Shown in pieces: positions 17,577-26,112 of a stretch of DNA of 56,281 nt. The stretch is from Bacillota bacterium (GTDB lineage Bacteria > Bacillota > Clostridia > Peptostreptococcales > Anaerovoracaceae). The stretch is taken from the NCBI GenBank assembly GCA_029008005.1, contig JAQXIX010000020.1, positions 1 to 56,281 on the forward strand, in the 5' to 3' direction. A program made the position numbers and the translations under genes. Below the pieces are notes generated by a model. It searched no databases, was not told where the DNA came from, and saw only the letters and a program-made list of their open reading frames with translations. The number at the start of each line of letters is the position of its first letter. Position 1 is the stretch's first letter.

Positions 17577-19340
17577 ATGGATAAAAGTTTAAGAAAAAAG
17601 GATTTTACAAAACCGATATTAAGTGTTTTTATAAGTTATTTCAAACCGCACCGGGGGCTGTTCGCGCTGGATCTTTCCTGCGCCCTTGTTGCATCTCTCA
17701 TTGATCTGGCATTTCCGCTGGTAGCAAGGAGAGCAATGTATGACATGCTTCCGGGAAAGGAATACCAGCTTTTTTTCAGAGTAATGATTATCGCATGTGT
17801 CGCTTTCGTTTTGAGAGCGGCGCTTAATTATGTGATAACTTACTGGGGGCATATGTTCGGTGTTCGTGTTGAAGCGGATCTGAGGGAAGACCTGTTTACC
17901 CATATGCAGAGTCTCGATTTCAGTTTTTTTGATAAGAACAGAACCGGGCAGCTGATGTCAAGGATGACAGGTGACCTTTTCGAGATTACAGAGATGGCAC
18001 ATCACGGACCGGAGGACCTTTTTATTGCAGCCGTAACAATAATCGGCGCAATTGTTGTGATGTTTACGATACAGTGGAAGTTGGCTCTTGTCATTCTTAT
18101 TATTATTCCGGTGGCGCTGTTCATCGTCATGCTGAACAGAAGAAGAATGATAATAACATCTAAGAGAGTCAAGGGACATCTGGCGGAAATAAACGGAGAG
18201 ATCGAGTCGGGGCTTTCGGGAATCCGTACCAGCAAAGCCTTTGCTAATGAAAGCAGCGATTACAGCAAATTCGCTTCGGCAAACGAAGATTTCAAAACGG
18301 CGAAATGCGATAATTATAAGGCTTTCGGTATGTTTAACTCATCTCTGGAATTCTTTATGTGTATAATGCCTGTGGCGATTATGGCTTTCGGCGGATGGCT
18401 CATAATGAAGGACGATATGAGTTATGTGGATCTGATTACCTTTTATCTGTACATCAGCACATTCATTACTCCTATCAGAAAGCTGGCAAATTTCATGGAA
18501 ACTTTCATGAACGGATGGGCGGGTCTGACAAGATTTAAGGAAATAATGAGTACAGAACCTGAAATCAGAGAAAGCAAAGATGCGGTGCGCCTCGATAATG
18601 TGAAGGGTGATATAGATATAGAAAATCTGTGGTTTGCATATGAAGATGACAGTATTGATGTTATAAGCGGAATCTCCATGAATATACGAGCCGGGGAAAC
18701 CATAGCTATCGTCGGACCGTCGGGCGGAGGCAAAAGCACATTATGTCAGCTGATACCACGCTTTTATGATGCAGACGAGGGAGCGATAAAAATCGACGGA
18801 AGAGATATTCGTGAATACACACTGGAATCTTTGAGGAAGAACATCGGAATCGTCCAGCAGGATGTATTCCTGTTTCCTGACACTTTGAGAGAGAATATCC
18901 GTTACGGTAATCCGGAAGCGAGTGACGAAGAAGTTGCGGAAGCCGCTGTGAAAGCAGAAATATACAACGATATTGCTGCGATGACGGAAGGCTTCGATTC
19001 CTATGCGGGAGAGAGAGGTGTGCTCTTGTCCGGCGGTCAGAAGCAGAGAGTATCAATCGCCAGGATTTTTCTTAAGAACCCGCCGATTCTCATTCTGGAT
19101 GAGGCTACATCAGCTCTTGATACAGTTACGGAATCGAGAATTCAAGGTGCTTTCGATAAGCTTGCGGAGGGAAGAACGACAATAATTATCGCACATCGTT
19201 TATCAACGATAAAAAATGCAGACAGAATTATTCTTATAGATGAAGGGGTTATAAAGGAAATGGGAACGCATGATGAGCTTATGGCAAAAGACGGAATGTA
19301 CGCGCAGCTGTACAAGCCGGGGGAGAGAAAAGGGAGTTAG
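17577..19340 (+). CDS. ABC exporter half-transporter
   Basis: 587 residues from the ATG at 17577, one base after the PBP stop codon. A TTG four codons earlier is possible. Residues 1-320 form a six-helix exporter domain with the coupling segment RTGQLMSRMTGD. The ATPase domain has GPSGGGKST (Walker A, near 380), LSGGQKQR, ILILDEATSALD (Walker B) and AHRLST. It would act as a homodimer exporting lipids, peptides or drugs. It directly follows the wall-synthesis pair, so a role in envelope export is possible but unproven. Confidence 0.88.
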   Translation: MDKSLRKKDFTKPILSVFISYFKPHRGLFALDLSCALVASLIDLAFPLVARRAMYDMLPGKEYQLFFRVMIIACVAFVLRAALNYVITYWGHMFGVRVEADLREDLFTHMQSLDFSFFDKNRTGQLMSRMTGDLFEITEMAHHGPEDLFIAAVTIIGAIVVMFTIQWKLALVILIIIPVALFIVMLNRRRMIITSKRVKGHLAEINGEIESGLSGIRTSKAFANESSDYSKFASANEDFKTAKCDNYKAFGMFNSSLEFFMCIMPVAIMAFGGWLIMKDDMSYVDLITFYLYISTFITPIRKLANFMETFMNGWAGLTRFKEIMSTEPEIRESKDAVRLDNVKGDIDIENLWFAYEDDSIDVISGISMNIRAGETIAIVGPSGGGKSTLCQLIPRFYDADEGAIKIDGRDIREYTLESLRKNIGIVQQDVFLFPDTLRENIRYGNPEASDEEVAEAAVKAEIYNDIAAMTEGFDSYAGERGVLLSGGQKQRVSIARIFLKNPPILILDEATSALDTVTESRIQGAFDKLAEGRTTIIIAHRLSTIKNADRIILIDEGVIKEMGTHDELMAKDGMYAQLYKPGERKGS

Positions 19341-19346
19341 AGAATT

Positions 19347-20129
19347 ATGGATAAAAAGAAGCAGAAAAAGATCTTAATTCTAGCGATTCAAGCCGGGAAA
19401 ATAATGATGAAAAGCGGGGCGGAAATATACCGCGTCGAAGACACGATAACGAGAATCTGCAAAGCCTGCGGCATCGATTACGTTAATGTTTTCGCCACAC
19501 CGACAGGAATATTCGTATCCATCGATAACGAAAACGGAGATGATACGGTAACGTACATAAAGAGAATCAAAAGCTCGGAGACGAATTTAAGCAAAATCTC
19601 CCAGGTCAATGATTTCTCCCGAAAATTCACGACAACAGACTTGTCCGTCGAAGACGGAATGAAAATGCTGGATGAAATAGATGCGGAAAGAAAGTATCCG
19701 CTGACTGTCAGAATAATCGGTGCGGGATTTGTGGCATCATGCTTCAGTACAATGTTCGGCGGAAATGTAATAGACTTCCTTATAGCGTTTATTGCAGGGA
19801 TGATATGCTATGTATGCTCCAGGTTTCTTGAGAAGTTCGAGGTTAATTTTTTCATTCGAGGTCTTTGCTGCTGTGCGCTGGCAGCCTTTCTGGCGCTGGT
19901 TGCTCAGGCATCTGTCGATGGCGCCGGTTACGGAACGATTGTTACAGGATGTCTGATGCTGTTTGTGCCGGGAGTAGCTATAACCAACTCCATAAGAGAT
20001 TTTTTATCCGGGGATATGGTTTCGGGACTCGCCAGAATGGTTGAGGCAATTCTTACGGCAGTAGCCCTGGCGGCCGGATCCGGTATCGTAATTAAGCTGT
20101 GGTATATTGCCGGAGGTTTCGGGTTATGA
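19347..20129 (+). CDS. ThrE-type exporter, larger subunit (YjjP/DUF1212 family)
   Basis: 260 residues. The N-terminal soluble part has AGKIMMKSGAEIYRVEDTI and FATPTGIFVSI, marks of the DUF1212 half of ThrE exporters. About five membrane segments follow (residues 135-260) including FVPGVAITNSIRDFLSGD. The split form pairs with a small DUF3815 protein, here encoded next with a four-base overlap. Characterised relatives export threonine, serine or, for YjjPB, succinate. The substrate here is not determined. Confidence 0.87.
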   Translation: MDKKKQKKILILAIQAGKIMMKSGAEIYRVEDTITRICKACGIDYVNVFATPTGIFVSIDNENGDDTVTYIKRIKSSETNLSKISQVNDFSRKFTTTDLSVEDGMKMLDEIDAERKYPLTVRIIGAGFVASCFSTMFGGNVIDFLIAFIAGMICYVCSRFLEKFEVNFFIRGLCCCALAAFLALVAQASVDGAGYGTIVTGCLMLFVPGVAITNSIRDFLSGDMVSGLARMVEAILTAVALAAGSGIVIKLWYIAGGFGL

Positions 20130-20578
20130 TGGGACTGTTGCTTCAATTTGTACTTGCTGTTTTCGCGACTCTCGGTTTCGCCATAATATTCAGGGTTCCA
20201 GTAAGGCATATGGTACCCTGTGTTGTTGTCGGAGCATTAGGCTGGGTGACATATGAGGTTACCCTTTACTGTATCGATTCGGCATCTGTAGGATGCTTCG
20301 TTGCCGCATGCGCAGTGGGACTGCTCAGTACTGTATGCGCATATGTTTTTAAAGATGCATCAACGATTTTCGTAATACCTGGGATACTTTGCCTGGTGCC
20401 CGGATCGAAAATTTTCCAGACAATGGAGGCACTGCTGCTTCACGAAATGGAAAATGCTGCGGAAATCGGACTTCAGACACTGATGATGGCAGGCTCCATA
20501 GCGATAGGTCTCTTAACTGTCGGAGCGGTTTCCAACATAGCGATAAAAATAGTGAAAAAGCTTAGGACTATAGTTTGA
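20126..20578 (+). CDS. ThrE-type exporter, smaller subunit (YjjB/DUF3815 family)
   Basis: 150 residues with about four or five membrane segments and the family motifs GFAIIFRVPVRHMVPCVVVGALGW and IPGILCLVPGSKIFQTMEALL. The start is the ATG at 20126, which overlaps the stop of the partner as ATGA. The two proteins together make the ten-helix ThrE-type carrier. The -35 element of the aconitase promoter overlaps its stop codon. Confidence 0.86.
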   Translation: MMGLLLQFVLAVFATLGFAIIFRVPVRHMVPCVVVGALGWVTYEVTLYCIDSASVGCFVAACAVGLLSTVCAYVFKDASTIFVIPGILCLVPGSKIFQTMEALLLHEMENAAEIGLQTLMMAGSIAIGLLTVGAVSNIAIKIVKKLRTIV

Positions 20579-20603
20579 CGCAATTGCATTTAGATTGTAT
20601 AAT
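20575..20603 (+). promoter_or_regulatory. Promoter of the acn-icd-gntR operon
   Basis: TTGACG (20575-20580), a 17-base spacer and a perfect TATAAT (20598-20603). The -10 element straddles the inner end of the left arm of the inverted repeat at 20582-20633, so a protein bound there would block transcription. Confidence 0.82.
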
Positions 20604-20633
20604 TGTATACGAAAATACAATCTAAATGCAATT
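20582..20633. promoter_or_regulatory. Inverted repeat, probable operator in the aconitase promoter
   Basis: Perfect 19-bp arms (20582-20600 and 20615-20633) around 14 bases. ATTGTAT, ATTGTATAC and ATACAAT half-sites are stacked at 20594, 20602 and 20615. TTGTATAC-type sites are typical of GntR regulators, and one is encoded at the end of this operon. As RNA it could also form a hairpin followed by TTTTT, serving as a weak terminator for the upstream exporter genes. Confidence 0.65.
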
Positions 20634-20653
20634 TTTAATGAAAGGAAAAAGCA

Positions 20654-22585
20654 ATGGGAAAGACACTTGCGTATAAAATACTTGAAAATCATCTTGTAAG
20701 CGGCGAGATGAAGGCCGGAGAAGAAATCACAATAAAAATAGATCAGACGCTGACACAGGACTCGACAGGAACAATGGTTTATCTTCAGCTGGAAGCCATG
20801 GAGGTTGACTCTATTAAAACTGAGCTGAGTGTGGCATACATTGACCACAACACACTTCAGACCGGCTTCGAGAATGCTGATGACCACGAATTTATCAAGA
20901 GCGTTGCCAGAAGACACGGAGTGCTTTTCAGCAAGCCGGGCAACGGAATCTGCCACCAGCTTCATCTGGAAAACTACGGTAAGCCGGGCAAGACTCTTCT
21001 TGGTTCCGACAGCCATACACCTACAGGCGGCGGGCTGGGAATGATAGCCATCGGAGCAGGCGGACTTGACGTTGCCGTTGCAATGGCAAGAGGAACATAC
21101 AGTCTGGTATGTCCTAAGGTGATCAAGGTAAATCTTACAGGCAAGCTTCGCCCGTGGGTAAGTGCCAAGGATGTAATTCTCTATGTTCTCAAGGAGCTTA
21201 CCGTTAAAGGCGGCGTAGGTAAAATAGTTGAATACACCGGCGAAGGTGTCAAGTCACTCAGCGTAACCGACAGAGCAACAATCACAAACATGGGAGCAGA
21301 GCTGGGAGCAACTACTTCAGTTTTCCCAAGTGATGAAAACACAAGAGAATACCTCAGATCCGAAGGCCGTGAGGAAGACTATGTTCCTATGGCAGCAGAC
21401 GAAGATGCAGTATATGATGAAGAACTGACTGTAGAGCTTGATAAACTGGAACCGCTGGCAGCAATGCCGCACAGCCCGGATAACGTTGATTCCGTAAGCA
21501 ACATCGGACCGATTAAGGTTGACCAGGTTGCTATCGGCAGCTGCACTAACTCATCATACACAGACCTGATGAAGGTTGCTGCCATACTGAAAGGCAAGAA
21601 GGTGCATCCTGATGTAAGTCTCGTAATCTCACCGGGATCAAGCAAAATCATGTCGAAGATGGCTGCCAACGGAGCTCTCGCAGACATAATAGACGCAGGC
21701 GCCAGATTAATCGAGAACGCATGCGGACCATGTATCGGAATGGGCCAGTCACCTAAATCCGGTGCGGTTTCACTCAGAACATTTAACAGAAACTTCAAGG
21801 GTAGAAGCGGAACAAACGATGCGGACATCTACCTTGTAAGCCCGGAAACAGCTGCTGTTTCAGCTATTACAGGGGTACTTACAGACGGAATGAAATCAGG
21901 AGAAGAGCTTCCGGAAATCGAAGGTGCGGATTTCACTCCTAACGACAACTTCGTTGTGTACCCTCAGGGCTGCAGCAAGTGCAATACATGTGTTGAAATG
22001 GGACCGAATATTAAGCCGTTCCCTAGAAACACAGCGCTCGCAGACACAGTGGAAGCCAAAGTGGTTCTCCATCCGGGAAACAACGTCACAACAGATGACA
22101 TTATGCCTTCGGATTCGAGACTTTTGCCGTACAGATCAAACATTCCTCACCTTTCAGAGTACTGCTTCGAGAAGATAGATCCGCAGTTCTCGACAAGATG
22201 CCATGAGGCCGGCAAGTGTGCAATCGTAGGCGGAGAGAATTACGGTCAGGGCTCCAGCAGAGAACATGCCGCACTGGCACCTCTTTATCTTGGTGTGAGA
22301 TTTGTTATTGCCAAGTCATTCGCGAGAATTCACAGATCAAATCTGATCAACAGCGGAATACTGCCGCTTGTATTCGAGAATCCTTCGGATTACGATACTT
22401 TTGAAATCGGCGACGACCTTGTAATCGAAAATGCAGTCGATCAGGTTAAGAACGGCGGTGGCAGAATTGCGGTGAAAAACATTACCAAGGGCCTGGAATA
22501 CAGTACTGTTTCAAACTTCTCGGATTATGAAACTGAAATGATTCTTCACGGCGGTAAAATCAACTTAATCAAAGCGGAGAAATAA
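20654..22585 (+). CDS. acn: Aconitate hydratase (Aquifex-type)
   Basis: 643 residues, the size of the shorter bacterial aconitase class. The 4Fe-4S ligands are C297 (GSCTNSS), C357 and C360 (ACGPCIGMG). Substrate segments include GSDSHTPTGGGLG, DDIMPSDSR, NYGQGSSREHAAL and FARIHRSNLINSG. The enzyme interconverts citrate and isocitrate. An extra Cys cluster, C440-x-x-C443-x-x-C446 (GCSKCNTCVEMGPN), sits in the linker between the main and swivel domains, where relatives I recall lack Cys. AAAGGA precedes the start. The gene is first in an operon with isocitrate dehydrogenase and gntR. Confidence 0.93.
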   Translation: MGKTLAYKILENHLVSGEMKAGEEITIKIDQTLTQDSTGTMVYLQLEAMEVDSIKTELSVAYIDHNTLQTGFENADDHEFIKSVARRHGVLFSKPGNGICHQLHLENYGKPGKTLLGSDSHTPTGGGLGMIAIGAGGLDVAVAMARGTYSLVCPKVIKVNLTGKLRPWVSAKDVILYVLKELTVKGGVGKIVEYTGEGVKSLSVTDRATITNMGAELGATTSVFPSDENTREYLRSEGREEDYVPMAADEDAVYDEELTVELDKLEPLAAMPHSPDNVDSVSNIGPIKVDQVAIGSCTNSSYTDLMKVAAILKGKKVHPDVSLVISPGSSKIMSKMAANGALADIIDAGARLIENACGPCIGMGQSPKSGAVSLRTFNRNFKGRSGTNDADIYLVSPETAAVSAITGVLTDGMKSGEELPEIEGADFTPNDNFVVYPQGCSKCNTCVEMGPNIKPFPRNTALADTVEAKVVLHPGNNVTTDDIMPSDSRLLPYRSNIPHLSEYCFEKIDPQFSTRCHEAGKCAIVGGENYGQGSSREHAALAPLYLGVRFVIAKSFARIHRSNLINSGILPLVFENPSDYDTFEIGDDLVIENAVDQVKNGGGRIAVKNITKGLEYSTVSNFSDYETEMILHGGKINLIKAEK

Positions 22586-22597
22586 AGGCAGGGAAAT

Positions 22598-23725
22598 ATG
22601 AGTTACATAGAACATTTCGAAAAAATAGTAAAAGAGCAGCTGGCTCGTGTTGAAGAATTAAAAAAAACTCAGGAGGCGCCTGATTTCGCCTCAATGGATA
22701 AAATAGTAATAGGTACAATCGACGGTGACGGTATCGGACCGGTAATCATGGATTCATGCCGTGAAATACTGCAAAAGCTTCTGGCGGATGAAATCGCTTC
22801 CGGTAAAATTGAGCTTCGCAGAATCGAAGGGCTTACAATTGAGAACAGAGTGGCTAAGATGGAAACAGTTCCGGCAGATGTGCTGGCTGAGATAAAGAAA
22901 TGCGACCTGCTCCTCAAGGGACCGACGACAACTCCTGGCAAGGGCGACGGAAGACCGAATCTTGAGAGCGCTAACGTTACTCTTAGAAGAGAACTGGATC
23001 TCTTCGCCAATGTCAGACCTGTTGTAATTCCTGAGAAAAATATCGACTGGATATTCTACAGAGAAAACACTGAAGGTGAATATGCCCTCGGAAGCAAAGG
23101 CATCGATATTAATGATGATATCAGTGTTGATTTCAAGGTTACTACAACAATCGGCACGAGAAGACTTGCCAGAGCTGCTTTTGAATACGCACGCAATAAC
23201 GGAAATAAGAACGTTTCCATTATTACCAAAGCGAATATAATGAAAAAGACAGACGGCAAATTCCTGAGCCTTTGCATGGATGTGGCTAAGGATTATCCGG
23301 AAATTAAAGTGGATGACTGGTATGTTGATATTACAGCCGCCAACCTTATTGATGAGAAAATAAACAGCAACTTCAATGTGTTTATTCTGCCGAATCTCTA
23401 CGGAGATATCATCACTGATGAAGCGGCTCAGATGCAGGGCGGTGTCGGAACAGCAGGAAGCGCCAACATAGGCGGCAGATATGCTATGTTCGAAGCGATT
23501 CACGGCTCGGCACCAAGAATGATAGAAGACGGAATCGGCGAGTACGCTAATCCGGCAAGCCTTTGCAGGGCAGCAGTTATGATGCTTCGCCACGCAGGGT
23601 TCGGTGACAGAGCGTCGAAGCTTGAGATTGCTCTTGATAAAGCGGCGGCAGCTCTTAATATGCCGGGAGACGGAACGGGTAATACAGCTGCAGATTTTAC
23701 GGAGTATGTACTGAAGGTGCTGTAA
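22598..23725 (+). CDS. icd: Isocitrate dehydrogenase (IDH/IMDH family, probably NAD-linked)
   Basis: 375 residues. GTIDGDGIGPVIMDS, the NLESANVTLRRELDLFANVRPV substrate segment, YRENTEGEYALG, TKANIMKKTDGKF, PNLYGDIITDEAAQ and IHGSAPRMIEDGIGEYANP are all present. The Ser-x-Asn loop favours isocitrate over isopropylmalate, and a separate leuB exists at 35810. With aconitase next to it, the product is 2-oxoglutarate for glutamate synthesis. NAD preference is inferred from the adenosine-loop region and is not certain. It starts 12 bases after aconitase. Confidence 0.88.
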   Translation: MSYIEHFEKIVKEQLARVEELKKTQEAPDFASMDKIVIGTIDGDGIGPVIMDSCREILQKLLADEIASGKIELRRIEGLTIENRVAKMETVPADVLAEIKKCDLLLKGPTTTPGKGDGRPNLESANVTLRRELDLFANVRPVVIPEKNIDWIFYRENTEGEYALGSKGIDINDDISVDFKVTTTIGTRRLARAAFEYARNNGNKNVSIITKANIMKKTDGKFLSLCMDVAKDYPEIKVDDWYVDITAANLIDEKINSNFNVFILPNLYGDIITDEAAQMQGGVGTAGSANIGGRYAMFEAIHGSAPRMIEDGIGEYANPASLCRAAVMMLRHAGFGDRASKLEIALDKAAAALNMPGDGTGNTAADFTEYVLKVL

Positions 23726-24388
23726 ATGGTTTTATACAAATTTAATGATGACAGGGAATTAAGCAATGCTCCTATGTCAACCAGTCTGCTGGCGAAACTG
23801 GAACGTGATATTCTGACCGGAACCCTTAAACCGGGTCAGAAGCTGACGGAGCAGGAGATATGCAGTCAGTATGAGGTCAGCAGAACTCCTGTCAGAGAAG
23901 CTCTGCGGCAGCTGGAAGCTGACGGTCTTGTTGAGAATATTCTTAACAGGGGGGCTTTCGTCGTAGGTCTTTCCAAACAGGATTTCGAGGATCTCTTCGA
24001 AATGCGCCGCGCCTACGAGATGCAGGCGGTCAAATGGGCCATAGAGAGAATCACCGATGAGGAAATGGACAAGCTTGAAGAAACCTTTGAATTCATGGAG
24101 TTCTATACTATGAGAAAAGATGTGGAGAAAATGCTTGTAATCAATTCCGGATTTCATCAGGTGATTTACGAAGCGTCTCATAACAGGATGCTGCGAAAAC
24201 AGTTGTCGTCATATCAGAATTATCTTAAATACGTTGGCAGAGATGTTGTTTTTGAAGATGACTATCTGCCTACAGTTCTCGAAGAACACCGAATGATATT
24301 CAAGGCTTTCGTTGATAAGGATATCAAGGCCGGTGTTGAGGCCATGGAGCGACATATCAACCGGTCGCGCGAACGCCGGTGTGAATAA
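23726..24388 (+). CDS. GntR-family regulator with FCD domain
   Basis: 220 residues. The winged helix lies at about 18-80 (LLAKLERDILTGTLKPGQKL, SQYEVSRTPVREALRQLEADGLV). A helical FCD ligand domain follows with a metal-binding set of Asp/His residues (INSGFHQVIYEASHN, LEEHRMIFKAF, MERHINRS). It starts directly after the icd stop. Being in the acn-icd operon and having GntR-like half-sites in the promoter suggests autoregulation in response to a carboxylate such as citrate. This is inference. Confidence 0.9.
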   Translation: MVLYKFNDDRELSNAPMSTSLLAKLERDILTGTLKPGQKLTEQEICSQYEVSRTPVREALRQLEADGLVENILNRGAFVVGLSKQDFEDLFEMRRAYEMQAVKWAIERITDEEMDKLEETFEFMEFYTMRKDVEKMLVINSGFHQVIYEASHNRMLRKQLSSYQNYLKYVGRDVVFEDDYLPTVLEEHRMIFKAFVDKDIKAGVEAMERHINRSRERRCE

Positions 24389-24413
24389 CATTGAAACTCG
24401 AAAACAGTAAATA

Positions 24414-24446
24414 AAAATCCGGCGGACGGACAGTCTGCCGGATTTT
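24414..24446. terminator. Bidirectional terminator between gntR and the editing protein gene
   Basis: A 14-bp stem (24414-24427 with 24433-24446, core AAAATCCGGC / GCCGGATTTT) and five-base loop, flanked by A and T runs so that it can act in both directions between the convergent genes. Confidence 0.9.
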
Positions 24447-24463
24447 AGACTTTGCGTGATGTT

Positions 24464-25729
24464 TTATTTCAGATGCTTTGACAGAAGGTCTGCGAAAAGC
24501 ATGGCATCTTCTTCCTTTGAGAAAATGGCTCTGGCACTTGTTTTGTTGCCGCCGCCTTTGCCTTTGTAGAAGGATGCGTATTCCTTGACGAGGCTGCCGC
24601 AGTCAGGGGTTCCGTCTGAAGCCAGAATAAACGAAGTGGATTTCGGAACGTAAATCAGAATCAGCCTACCGCAGCAGACAGGCTTGCCCATGTATTCCTT
24701 AGAAAGTGTGAAGGCATCATCGATTGAAAGGTCATAAAGGGTGAAAAGAACCGGTGAAGCTTCTGATGCAATCAACTGGTCAAGCTTAAGCTGCTCCTTT
24801 GAAAGATATGCTTTCTTGATAGTGAACAGCTGATTCTTGAGTTCGGATATTTTCTGTTCCTGGCTTTTGATTTTCGACGGAAAATCTTCAATAGACGAAG
24901 AGTATCTGTTTGATATCTCCGTAAGCATCCTGTGTTTAGTCATGTAGTCGCGGAATGCTCTCTCGCCGGCTTCGAAGAAAATTCTGAACATACCCTTGTA
25001 GTTCTCTACTTTATAGATTTTAATCAGTCCGACCTGCCCGGCTGTAGAAGGATGAGTTCCGCAGCAGGCAACACAGTCAGAGGCGTTTTCCGGTGAGCCG
25101 ACGCATACTATGGAAATGTCTTCGTCGAATGCCAGTTTTTTTCGCAAAGGCATTTTTTCGGCTTCTTCTCTGTTGTCAAAGCGAAATACGAAGACCGGTT
25201 CATTGGCCCAGATCACTCTGTTGGCCATAAGCTCGCACTCGGCAGCAATAGAATCATCTATTGTTTCCGGTTTCCGGAAAGCGAGGTTGCCGGGGTTTTC
25301 TTCGAGACTGATGTCGATTGTCATATAGTCTTCGCCCATGTGAAAACCGCGGTTGATTCCTCCGCATCTTTCGTGGAATATTCCCGATAGGATGTGTTCT
25401 CCGCAGTGGCGCTGCATGTTATCGAATCTTCGTGCCCAGTCCAGGGAGCAGGAAACCTCCTCGCCCTTTTCGGGAAGAACGTCGCCGGAAACGGTGTGGG
25501 CAACAAGTTCGCCTTCTTCCTGAACATCAATAACATCAACGCAGTGTTCTTTACCTTTGCGAAGAAATGAAATTATGCCTTTGTCACAGCTCTGACCGCC
25601 GCCTTCAGGGAAGAATGCGGTACTGTCAAGATAAAGAACTGTTTTGTTGTCTTCGGTTATTGTTAAATCGGAAACAGAAGTAATCCAGTCTCTGATATAA
25701 ACGTCGTTTTGGTACAATTTTGTGGTCAT
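24464..25729 (-). CDS. Alanyl-tRNA editing protein (AlaX-L type) with DHHA1 domain
   Basis: 421 residues. The N-terminal part matches the AlaRS-like region (YLDSTAFFPEGGGQSCDKG). The editing centre has HCGEHILSG and CVACCGTHPSTAGQVG, giving the zinc ligands H-x3-H and C-x3-H. A coiled coil (about 275-315) leads to a C-terminal DHHA1-like domain with KGGGNKTSARAIF. It lacks the AlaRS aminoacylation core, so it should hydrolyse Ser- or Gly-tRNA(Ala) in trans. AAAGGA precedes the ATG on the minus strand. It is a single-gene unit. Confidence 0.9.
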   Translation of the reverse strand: MTTKLYQNDVYIRDWITSVSDLTITEDNKTVLYLDSTAFFPEGGGQSCDKGIISFLRKGKEHCVDVIDVQEEGELVAHTVSGDVLPEKGEEVSCSLDWARRFDNMQRHCGEHILSGIFHERCGGINRGFHMGEDYMTIDISLEENPGNLAFRKPETIDDSIAAECELMANRVIWANEPVFVFRFDNREEAEKMPLRKKLAFDEDISIVCVGSPENASDCVACCGTHPSTAGQVGLIKIYKVENYKGMFRIFFEAGERAFRDYMTKHRMLTEISNRYSSSIEDFPSKIKSQEQKISELKNQLFTIKKAYLSKEQLKLDQLIASEASPVLFTLYDLSIDDAFTLSKEYMGKPVCCGRLILIYVPKSTSFILASDGTPDCGSLVKEYASFYKGKGGGNKTSARAIFSKEEDAMLFADLLSKHLK

Positions 25730-25805
25730 ATTGAGTTCCTTTCATGTGTATTCATGCAGTATAATGGAATTGTAGATGAAAAAAACAAAAAAGTCAATTT
25801 TGACG

Positions 25806-25834
25806 TTGGTAAAACCAAAAACTTGGGGTATAAT
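25806..25834 (+). promoter_or_regulatory. Promoter in the intergenic region upstream of the AraC gene
   Basis: TTGGTA (25806-25811), 17-base spacer, TATAAT (25829-25834). The transcript would start near 25841 and run about 270 bases before the AraC start. Confidence 0.6.
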
Positions 25835-25959
25835 GTTGTTGTAAGTGCCGGGAACGGCTAAAAATCCCCATTTTCAGAGGTTTTTACCGAGATAGGGAGA
25901 CAAGTGCATCCAGCCTGTGGATAAAATAGTATTTAAAATAAGACTTGACAGGTATAACC

Positions 25960-25973
25960 GTTGAAATTTCAAC
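25960..25973. repeat. 14-bp palindrome shared with 3074-3087
   Basis: GTTGAAATTTCAAC, identical to the centre of the palindrome after the P-type ATPase-like gene. A partial copy (CGTTGAAATTT) stands at 54825-54835 upstream of the S10 promoter. Confidence 0.6.
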
Positions 25974-26014
25974 AAAAGGGAATTTTTGGTTATACACAGG
26001 CAAGGGTGGATAAA

Positions 26015-26026
26015 ATTGTATACAAT
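26015..26026. promoter_or_regulatory. GntR-like operator candidate
   Basis: The perfect 12-bp palindrome ATTGTATACAAT, followed by CT. The same ATTGTATAC and ATACAATCT elements form the inverted repeat in the aconitase promoter. Confidence 0.5.
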
Positions 26027-26112
26027 CTGCAAAAGCTTGTGGATAAATGCTCAAAACCTTAATTTTTAAGGCTTAAACCCTGTTGAACCAAATATTGTAA
26101 AAAGAGGTAAAA

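Larger units (their letters stand above)
25916..26046. promoter_or_regulatory. Cluster of DnaA-box sequences
   Basis: Exact matches to TTATNCACA lie at 25916-25924 (minus strand), 25990-25998 (plus) and 26038-26046 (minus). A one-mismatch site (GGTGGATAA) lies at 26005-26013. The spacing is 73, 14 and 32 bases start to start, in AT-rich DNA. Confidence 0.6.
25730..26112. other. 383-base intergenic region with DnaA boxes and palindromes
   Basis: No coding frame is convincing. It contains a + strand promoter (25806-25834), three exact and one near DnaA-box sequences (25916-26046), a 14-bp palindrome (25960-25973) and a 12-bp GntR-like palindrome (26015-26026). The long leader of the AraC gene would run through all of these. 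Confidence 0.7.

Noticed and set aside
25730-26112. Chromosomal replication origin
   Set aside because: DnaA boxes are present, but dnaA, dnaN, recF or other usual neighbours are not, and gene direction does not switch around the region.
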